Assembly (NCBI GenBank): GCA_031279615.1
Contig: JAITIE010000145.1
Span: forward strand, 1-7,712
Source: Candidatus Margulisiibacteriota bacterium
GTDB lineage: Bacteria; Margulisbacteria; Termititenacia; Termititenacales; Termititenacaceae
Length of the DNA stretch: 7,712 bases
Reading direction: 5' to 3'
Under the pieces are notes generated by a model. It ran no database searches, was not told where the DNA came from, and saw only the letters and a program-made list of their open reading frames with translations. The position numbers and the translations under genes were made by a program. Shown in pieces: positions 1 through 4,515 of the stretch (its first letter is position 1; each line of letters starts with the position of its first letter).

Positions 1-1
1 G

Positions 2-149
2 TTACCCTTTCTCGTACTCATCCTGTATTTCCCCGATAATTTCCTCCAGCCTGTCCTCAAAAGTCACCAGGCCGACGGTTTTTTTGTCGCGGTTTTGCAC
101 GATGGCGATGTGAATGTGCTGAAAACGCATGTAGCGCATGACGTGCGCG
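2..149 (-). pseudogene. Duplicated 3' fragment of the CNNM-CBS gene
   Basis: Read on the minus strand, this stretch encodes the last CBS-domain segment of the CNNM-CBS protein encoded at 1273-2301 (SAHVMRYMRFQHIHIAIVQ and onward to the DEY near its end). It then ends in EKG and a TAA stop at 4..2. Bases 12-149 match 1283-1420 at 137 of 138 positions. The one change (C51 against A1322) turns Met327 into Arg in the hydrophobic FEDxLEEIIGEI motif. Homology stops abruptly at 149. Upstream the frame runs into the cassette promoter and the antisense of the HTH gene, so no complete CNNM-CBS gene is present here. A chimeric 90-codon frame reaches a TTG at 274 but has no family-like N-terminus and is probably not a gene. 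This is a displaced remnant from duplication or integration. Confidence 0.88.
12..149 (+). repeat. 138-bp direct repeat, left copy
   Basis: This is identical to 1283-1420 except at one base (C51 against A1322), in the same orientation and offset by 1271 bp. The two copies bracket the HTH-metallopeptidase cassette. The repeat corresponds to codons 295-339 of the CNNM-CBS gene plus three edge bases. Both edges are sharp, and flanking bases differ immediately on either side. No synonymous drift is present, which implies a recent event or ongoing homogenisation. Confidence 0.93.
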
Positions 150-177
150 GAAGTCTCTGCCGCGATGGTCAAGCTGG

Positions 178-207
178 TTGACTTTATCGACACATGTGTG
201 GTATAAT
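178..207 (+). promoter_or_regulatory. Sigma-70-type promoter of the HTH/metallopeptidase cassette
   Basis: A TTGACT -35 box lies at 178-183 and a perfect TATAAT -10 box at 202-207, separated by 18 bp. The -10 is preceded by TGG at 199-201, which makes an extended -10. Transcription should start near 213-215, giving a leader of about 20 nt before the ATG at 234. This is a strong housekeeping-type promoter. It lies inside the cassette immediately beyond the left repeat, so the cassette carries its own expression signal. Confidence 0.82.
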
Positions 208-218
208 TAATACTACAC
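190..218 (+). promoter_or_regulatory. Operator-like dyad overlapping the -10 box
   Basis: The arms GTGTGGTAT (196-204) and ATACTACAC (210-218) form an inverted repeat with one mismatch around a 5-bp centre. The dyad covers the -10 box and the likely transcription start. A second perfect palindrome, ACACATGTGT (190-199), lies in the -35/-10 spacer and shares the GTGT element. XRE-family regulators typically bind such dyads and repress their own promoter. Autoregulation by the adjacent HTH protein is inferred from this placement. Confidence 0.65.
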
Positions 219-225
219 AAAGGAG
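219..225 (+). promoter_or_regulatory. Ribosome binding site of the HTH gene
   Basis: AAAGGAG-like sequence (AAAGGAG read as A219-A220-AGGAG) lies 8 nt before the ATG at 234. This near-consensus Shine-Dalgarno site fixes the start codon. Confidence 0.8.
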
Positions 226-233
226 CTGGGCTC

Positions 234-602
234 ATGGCAGGTTTTGGCAAGTTATTTTTTGAACTGCGGATCAAGCAAGGCTTGTCGTTGAGAGAGTTTT
301 GTCAGAAGAATGGCTTTGATGCTTCTAACATCAGTAAGTTAGAACGGAGCATATTGCCGCCGCCTCAAAAGGAGACATTGGAAAAATATGCGTCCGCATT
401 AGGACTTTCCCCCGGCATGGACAAATGGTATGAATTTTATGATTTGGCCGCGGCAGAAAATCGTAGGTTGCCCAGCTATATTTCTGATGAAGAAGTAGAG
501 GAAAAAGTACCGATATTTTTTAGAGCCTTGCGAGACAATTCAGATATGGATACTTTTGTCAAAAAACTAAAGGAAAAAATAAAAAAAGCATGGACGCCAT
601 AA
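234..602 (+). CDS. XRE-family HTH transcriptional regulator (probable antitoxin/repressor partner of the ImmA-like protease)
   Basis: This 122-aa protein has an N-terminal Cro/C1-type helix-turn-helix at about residues 5-60. The scaffold helix is SLREFCQKNG (18-27) and the recognition helix is in DASNISKLERS (29-39), followed by the typical ETLEKYASALGL. The C-terminal tail, with EEVEEKVPIFFRALRDN (88-102) and a Lys-rich helix, resembles the extension commonly seen on XRE proteins encoded beside COG2856 proteases. The gene follows a strong promoter with an overlapping dyad and a good ribosome binding site. Its last 13 bases overlap the metallopeptidase start, so the two are probably translationally coupled. 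By analogy with ImmR/ImmA of ICEBs1, it probably represses its own promoter and may be cleaved by or bind its partner. GC in sampled lines is about 38-40%, below the operon to the right. Family assignment is firm; the antitoxin role is inference. Confidence 0.9.
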   Translation: MAGFGKLFFELRIKQGLSLREFCQKNGFDASNISKLERSILPPPQKETLEKYASALGLSPGMDKWYEFYDLAAAENRRLPSYISDEEVEEKVPIFFRALRDNSDMDTFVKKLKEKIKKAWTP

Positions 603-1204
603 ATGCTAAATATAATTTTTCCAAAAAACAGATTAAAGATTCAGCGGAAACGGCATATAAAACTCTGAATAGTGATGATATTTTTCCTGTTCCAATAGAT
701 GAAATACTAGAAATCCGACTCGGTTATTCTATAATTCCTATACCACGATTAAAATTGGATTTAGACATTGATTCTTTTATAACTAAAAACCAAGAGTTAT
801 ATATTGATGAAGCCATATATATGGCGAGAAACAATCAGAGGTATAGGTTTTCTTTTGCGCATGAGTTGGGGCATATTTTTTTACATGATACTTTTTTTAA
901 TAATATAACTTGTCTTAATGACCTTATTTCTGCTTATAAAAATATTTCTCCAGACATGTTAACCAACATCGAAACTCAAGCAAATCAGTTCGCTTCTTTT
1001 TTTCTTTGCCCATATGGAAAAATTATCTGGGCTATTAAAAATTTTGTCATTAAGGAATTTAATGATTTCGGCGTGCAGCCTGCAAACGATGACATAGAAG
1101 AAGCGGCGCTCAATTTTCAAATCAGTAAAATAGCTGGATATTTCGCTGTCTCCAACCATGCAATGACAATTAGAATGATTAATTACTTCAAAAATAAACT
1201 GTAA
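590..1204 (+). CDS. ImmA/IrrE family zinc metallopeptidase (COG2856)
   Basis: This 204-aa soluble protein carries the gluzincin-like motif HELGH at residues 91-95 (in FAHELGHIFLHD). Downstream, ETQANQFASFFLCP (128-141) has Glu128 as the likely third zinc ligand, matching the E..AN.FA signature of ImmA/IrrE proteases. ImmA of ICEBs1 cleaves the ImmR repressor, and IrrE of Deinococcus cleaves the XRE-like DdrO; the adjacent HTH protein is the obvious candidate substrate. The ATG at 590 overlaps the HTH gene by 13 bp. Only a weak, distant purine run (about 568-575) precedes it, so coupling is likely. The gene is very AT-rich: two sampled 60-base lines count about 25-27% GC, against about 63% in a murA line. 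This supports horizontal origin. No secretion signal or membrane segment is visible. The pair could be an ICE/phage-type switch or a type II toxin-antitoxin-like module. Confidence 0.9.
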   Translation: MDAINAKYNFSKKQIKDSAETAYKTLNSDDIFPVPIDEILEIRLGYSIIPIPRLKLDLDIDSFITKNQELYIDEAIYMARNNQRYRFSFAHELGHIFLHDTFFNNITCLNDLISAYKNISPDMLTNIETQANQFASFFLCPYGKIIWAIKNFVIKEFNDFGVQPANDDIEEAALNFQISKIAGYFAVSNHAMTIRMINYFKNKL

Positions 1205-1272
1205 TTTATTCGTGTTTTCACATGCGTAAATACCGGCTTCGCGTGGGATAACCTGCGGACAAAGAATTAAAG
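1205..1272. other. Short convergent intergenic spacer
   Basis: This 68-bp gap separates the stop codon of the metallopeptidase gene from that of the convergent CNNM-CBS gene. I see no GC-rich hairpin followed by a U-tract on either strand. A weak bulged pairing of CACATGCG (about 1220) with CGCGTG (about 1240) lacks a U-run. Transcription from either side may therefore read into the opposing gene. Confidence 0.5.
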
Positions 1273-2301
1273 TTAGTTTGAATCGTACTCATCCTGTATT
1301 TCCCCGATAATTTCCTCCAGCATGTCCTCAAAAGTCACCAGGCCGACGGTTTTTTTGTCGCGGTTTTGCACGATGGCGATGTGAATGTGCTGAAAACGCA
1401 TGTAGCGCATGACGTGCGCGCTTTTTTGGTCGATGTAGACGATGTAGGGCGGCCGGATCAGGTCTTGGAATTCATTGATCCGCCGCTGTTCATAATTCAG
1501 CGTGTAATGGATTTTTTGCAGCAGGTCTTTGAGATAGAGCACGCCGATAATATTCCGGCGGCTGCCGCTGTAGACGGGCACGCGCGACGGCAGACGGTTT
1601 TTGATTTTGCGAAAAAGGGTTTCGATAGTGTCGGTCTCGCTGACCGAGACGACATTGTCGAGCGGCGTCATGACTTCGCCCACAAAAGAGTCGCCGAAAC
1701 GGATCACGTCGCGCAGCATGTTTTTTTCTTCTTTTTCGATCACGCCGGTTTCTTGTCCGGCGTCGATAATCGAGAGCAGTTCTTCCTCGGTCATCAGGCT
1801 GTTTTTGCCGAGCTGCTGTCCGCCCAGCAGAGTTATCACCAGATTGGAGAATTTATTCAAACTAAAAACCAGCGGCTTGAAAAGATGCGCCAGAAAAACA
1901 ATGATCCGGCTGGAAAAAAGCGCGAAATGCCGCGCTCTGGACAGGCCGATCGTTTTGGGGGTGACCTCGCCGAAAACCAGCACGATAAAAGTAATGCACA
2001 GCGTGGTAATAATTGTCGTGTAAATTTCATTCTCGATGCCGAAATTGCGCAGGATTTTTAGAGTGATTAGCGTGCCCAGCGCGGACAGCATGACGTTGAC
2101 AAGATTGTTGCCGATTAAAATCGTCGCCAGCATGATGCCCGGATTTTCTTTGAGGAATAGCGCGGTTTTGGCGCCGCGGACTTTGCGCTTTTTGAGATAA
2201 CCGACCTGATGTTTGGGCAGTGAAGTCAGCGCGGTTTCCGAGCAGGAAAAAAAGGCCGAGAGCAAAAGCAGGATGACGCCGAAAATAATTTCTAAAATCA
2301 T
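1273..2301 (-). CDS. CNNM-CBS (CorC/HlyC/TlyC-type hemolysin family) membrane protein, short form
   Basis: This 342-aa protein has an N-terminal CNNM (DUF21) membrane domain at about residues 1-165. It includes SAFFSCSETALTSL (15-28), GNNLVNV (64-70) and FGEVTPKTIG (110-119), then an acidic linker (TEEELLSIID, 171-180). A CBS pair follows at about 205-338, starting with GEVMTPLDNV and ending with GLVTFEDMLEEIIGEIQDEY. CNNM/CorC proteins are linked to Mg2+ and other divalent cation transport; the 'hemolysin' label is historical. The usual C-terminal CorC_HlyC domain (about 80 aa) is absent, and the protein stops right after the CBS domain. The ATG overlaps the dgkA stop by 4 bp (ATGA), and no clear ribosome binding site is present, so coupling is likely. 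It ends the operon. Its last 46 codons are duplicated at 12-149, so its present C-terminus (DSN) may have come with the inserted cassette. Confidence 0.9.
   Translation of the reverse strand: MILEIIFGVILLLLSAFFSCSETALTSLPKHQVGYLKKRKVRGAKTALFLKENPGIMLATILIGNNLVNVMLSALGTLITLKILRNFGIENEIYTTIITTLCITFIVLVFGEVTPKTIGLSRARHFALFSSRIIVFLAHLFKPLVFSLNKFSNLVITLLGGQQLGKNSLMTEEELLSIIDAGQETGVIEKEEKNMLRDVIRFGDSFVGEVMTPLDNVVSVSETDTIETLFRKIKNRLPSRVPVYSGSRRNIIGVLYLKDLLQKIHYTLNYEQRRINEFQDLIRPPYIVYIDQKSAHVMRYMRFQHIHIAIVQNRDKKTVGLVTFEDMLEEIIGEIQDEYDSN
1283..1420 (+). repeat. 138-bp direct repeat, right copy (inside the CNNM-CBS gene)
   Basis: This is the intact-gene copy of the 12-149 repeat, with 137 of 138 bases identical. 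It lies wholly within the 3' end of the CNNM-CBS coding sequence. The cassette between the copies spans about 150-1282. Confidence 0.93.
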
Positions 2302-2672
2302 CGGCGGAAAAACTCCCAGATTTTCGGGACGAAAATCAGCAGTCCGATCAGGACGGCGTTAAGCGCCGTGAGCAGTACCGCGCCAGCCGCGGCGTCTTTG
2401 GCTAGTTTGGCTTCCGGCTGGTGTTTTTTGGTGGCTAGATTGACATTGGCTTCCAGCGCGGTGTTGATTAGTTCGGCAAAAATCACCAGCGTGATCGTCA
2501 AAAGCAAGACCGCCCATTCACCGGCGGAGAGCTTAAAAACAAATCCCGCCCCGGCCGCCAGCGCCGCGGCCACGAAATGGATGCGCAAATTACTTTCTTG
2601 CCTGAACGCTTGATAAATGCCCTGCATGGCGCAGCCGAAACTGGACAATAAACAACGGTTTTTAGGACGCAC
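2298..2672 (-). CDS. dgkA: Diacylglycerol/undecaprenol kinase (DgkA family)
   Basis: This 124-aa integral membrane kinase has the usual length (E. coli 122 aa, B. subtilis 123 aa). Family features are QESNLRIH (25-32, Glu26), the signature AELINTALEANVNLAT (66-81; Glu67, Asn70, Glu74), the HQPEAKLAKD stretch and AKDAAAGAVLL (91-101). Three membrane helices lie at about 31-48, 51-70 and 97-116. The sequence and position after ybeY resemble the Gram-positive branch, which phosphorylates undecaprenol, so a role in replenishing the lipid carrier for the nearby MurA/WecA-type pathways is likely. It starts at GTG (2672..2670), overlapping the ybeY stop by one base, behind a strong GGGGGAG site (2685..2679) 6 nt upstream. 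It overlaps the CNNM-CBS start by 4 bp. Confidence 0.93.
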   Translation of the reverse strand: MRPKNRCLLSSFGCAMQGIYQAFRQESNLRIHFVAAALAAGAGFVFKLSAGEWAVLLLTITLVIFAELINTALEANVNLATKKHQPEAKLAKDAAAGAVLLTALNAVLIGLLIFVPKIWEFFRR

Positions 2673-3073
2673 TAGACTCTCCCCCTAATGTTTATCTTAT
2701 ATTTTTTGCGCAGATACGCCAAGTAGCGTTGCTCGGCCTTTTGCATGCGGGCGGTTTCGCGCGGCGCGCCGTGAGTATGTCCCTGCAGATGGCAGAGGCC
2801 GTGAATGAGCAGATAAAGCAGCTCATTAGATAAAGTGTTGCGGTATTTTTGGGCGTTGGCGGCCGCAGTTGCCGGACAGATAATAATATCTCCGCAGTCA
2901 AAAGACAGCACGTCGGTTGGCCGGTTTTGTCCGCGGAATTTCTGATTTAGTTTCTGGATCATGGTTTTGCCGCACAGCGTGACGGAAATTTCCGGCAGGC
3001 CGCTTTTTTGCAAAAGAGCGCTGACAATAGCGCGGTCGATTTTGGCCTGAACTAATTTATTTAAATAATGCAT
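2672..3073 (-). CDS. ybeY: Endoribonuclease YbeY (rRNA maturation/ribosome quality control)
   Basis: This 133-aa cytoplasmic protein belongs to the UPF0054/YbeY family. It shows PTDVLSFD (52-59) followed by GDIIICP, and the zinc-binding signature HGLCHLQGHTH (91-101), where His91, His95 and His101 keep the family spacing of HGxxHLxGxxH. The Asp that usually precedes the third His (YDH in E. coli) is Thr here. After it, RMQKAEQRYLAYL matches the usual C-terminal helix. YbeY is a metal-dependent RNase involved in 16S rRNA 3'-end processing and 70S quality control. The ATG at 3073 lies 14 nt after the pgpH-like stop. The preceding CATTCCATATC has no good Shine-Dalgarno site, so expression may depend on coupling. 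The pgpH-ybeY-dgkA order is conserved in other bacteria and strengthens the call. Confidence 0.93.
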   Translation of the reverse strand: MHYLNKLVQAKIDRAIVSALLQKSGLPEISVTLCGKTMIQKLNQKFRGQNRPTDVLSFDCGDIIICPATAAANAQKYRNTLSNELLYLLIHGLCHLQGHTHGAPRETARMQKAEQRYLAYLRKKYKINIRGRV

Positions 3074-3087
3074 GATATGGAATGGTA

Positions 3088-4515
3088 TTAATCTTTGCTT
3101 TTATCATTGTAAGCGATCCTGTTGTGGAACATATTGCCGATAGTCTGTTGCAGAGAAACGCGGATTTTGCTGATCTCGCGGAAAGTCAACGGGCTGTCGT
3201 CGAGCTGGCCGTTGTCGATTTTGTCTTTGATGATGCGGCTGATCAGATTGTTGACGCGCGATGGCGTCGGTTTTTCCAGCGTGCGCACCGCGGCTTCGCA
3301 GGAGTCCGCCAGCATGATAATCGCGGCTTCTTTGGTGTGCGGCTTGGGGCCGTGGTAACGAAAATCAGCTTCATTGACCGTGGTCTTCTCACTCTCGGTG
3401 GCTTTTTCATTGGTTTCTTTGAACGTATGAAAAAAATACGACATGACGCTGTCGCCGTGATGCTGCTGAATAATATCGATAATTGGCCGCGGCAGTTTGT
3501 ATTCTTTGCCCAGAGCCGCGCCGTCTTTGACGTGCGAGATAATAATCATCGCCGACATCTGCGGGGTGAGCTGATTGTGCGGATTGTCAAAGGCGTGCTG
3601 ATTTTCCACAAAAAAAAGCGGCCGTTTGATTTTGCCGATGTCGTGATAATACGCGCCGACTCTGGAGAGCAGAGCGTTGCCGTTTATGGCTTCCGTGGCG
3701 GCCTCGGCCAGATTGGCGACGGTCAGCGAGTGATGATACGTGCCCGGCGCTTCCATGAGCAGCCGTTTGAGCAACGGGTTGTTGGGGCTGGCCAGCTCCA
3801 GCAGTTTAGTCGGCGTGACGATATAAAAAATATCCTCGATGTACGGCAGCAAGCCGATGATAATCACTGTCGAGGTTAGAGCTGAAAACAGCATGGCCGC
3901 GGCGCCGCTGTGTAAAATGTGAATGTCGCTTTGCCCGAGCAGACAAAATAAAAACATTGTGCCGATGCCGGCCAGCGCGCTAAGCAAAGCCGAATAAGCC
4001 AGCGAGTTGCGCTCGAGCCGGCTGCTGGATAGTTGGATCAAAAACAAGCCTTGAGACGTGTAAACTGTAAAAAAATAAAACCAGTTTTCGGGATTTTGCA
4101 AAGCCAGCACAAAGGCTAGATAGATGGTGAGATAGATCGCCACCGAACGATTGCCGTAGATAAAACCGTAAACCGCCACCGCCGCGGTAACCGGTACCAG
4201 AAACGGATTGAGCGGCAGCAAATAGTTGGCGGCCAGGAGCGCCGCGCAGGAGATTAAGGCCAGCAGAATAAAAATCCGCCGCGTGAAAATTATGCTGCGC
4301 GCGTGCATGGTCAGTATTTTATTGATAATCAGCCCCAGCGCTCCGCCGTTGAGCATAATCATGGCCAGCGCGCGCGGCCACTGCCAGTCCAGCAGTGACG
4401 ACGGCCAGACGATGATTGCCGAAGATACGACAAACCACAGCAGGCCGATCAGGTTTTCGATGGCGTCGGTCTTGCGCAAAAAATCCTGCCAGACTTTATT
4501 TTTTTTAAAAGCCAT
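3088..4515 (-). CDS. pgpH: PgpH-like 7TM-HD cyclic-dinucleotide phosphodiesterase lacking the extracellular domain
   Basis: This 475-aa membrane protein has multiple hydrophobic helices at about residues 20-225 (7TMR-7TMHD type) and a cytoplasmic HD domain at about 250-415. Metal-ligand motifs are GTYHHSLTVANLAEAA (258-273), YYHDIGKIKRPLFFVENQ (289-306; His291-Asp292), ISHVKDG (326-332), QQHHGD (350-355) and MLADSCEAAVR (401-411; Asp404). Characterised PgpH proteins hydrolyse c-di-AMP to pApA; the same activity is inferred here. Typical PgpH is about 700-800 aa with a large N-terminal extracellular 7TMR-HDED domain. This protein begins only about 20 residues before its first membrane helix and lacks that sensor. 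The start is supported by AAGAGGA (4529..4523) 7 nt upstream and a TAATG one-base overlap with the murA stop. It belongs to the conserved pgpH-ybeY-dgkA group. Confidence 0.87.
   Translation of the reverse strand: MAFKKNKVWQDFLRKTDAIENLIGLLWFVVSSAIIVWPSSLLDWQWPRALAMIMLNGGALGLIINKILTMHARSIIFTRRIFILLALISCAALLAANYLLPLNPFLVPVTAAVAVYGFIYGNRSVAIYLTIYLAFVLALQNPENWFYFFTVYTSQGLFLIQLSSSRLERNSLAYSALLSALAGIGTMFLFCLLGQSDIHILHSGAAAMLFSALTSTVIIIGLLPYIEDIFYIVTPTKLLELASPNNPLLKRLLMEAPGTYHHSLTVANLAEAATEAINGNALLSRVGAYYHDIGKIKRPLFFVENQHAFDNPHNQLTPQMSAMIIISHVKDGAALGKEYKLPRPIIDIIQQHHGDSVMSYFFHTFKETNEKATESEKTTVNEADFRYHGPKPHTKEAAIIMLADSCEAAVRTLEKPTPSRVNNLISRIIKDKIDNGQLDDSPLTFREISKIRVSLQQTIGNMFHNRIAYNDKSKD

Larger units (their letters stand above)
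150..1282 (+). mobile_element. Putative mini-element or cassette carrying the HTH-metallopeptidase pair
   Basis: This segment has a different base composition from the operon and its own promoter. It carries two plus-strand genes typical of mobile-element regulation modules and lies exactly between two 138-bp direct copies of the host gene's 3' end. The arrangement resembles elements that integrate into a gene's 3' end and supply a replacement end. Campbell-type recombination of a circle carrying that end would give the same structure. No integrase, transposase or terminal inverted repeat is visible, so mobility is inferred. Unit length (repeat plus cassette) is 1271 bp. A tandem duplication with insertion, or an assembly error, remains possible. 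Confidence 0.5.

Noticed and set aside
2..274. 90-codon minus-strand frame as a real gene
   Set aside because: It joins the duplicated CBS fragment to the antisense of the HTH gene and its promoter, starting at a TTG. The N-terminal half has no homology-like features.
1219..1245. Possible terminator hairpin between the cassette and the CNNM-CBS gene
   Set aside because: Only about six pairs form, with a 2-nt bulge, a long loop and no U-tract on either strand.
150..1282. Insertion sequence or transposon with terminal inverted repeats
   Set aside because: No transposase is encoded, and no matching inverted ends were seen at the inner edges of the repeats. The 138-bp direct repeat is far too long for a target-site duplication.
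1366..2061. 231-codon plus-strand open frame over the CNNM-CBS gene
   Set aside because: It is the antisense of a well-recognised gene, His/Asp/Phe-rich as expected for the complement, with no ribosome binding site evidence.
3082..3879. 265-codon plus-strand open frame
   Set aside because: It lies wholly antisense to the pgpH-like gene, and its translation has no recognisable family features. The minus-strand protein has all the HD motifs, so this is a shadow frame favoured by codon bias.
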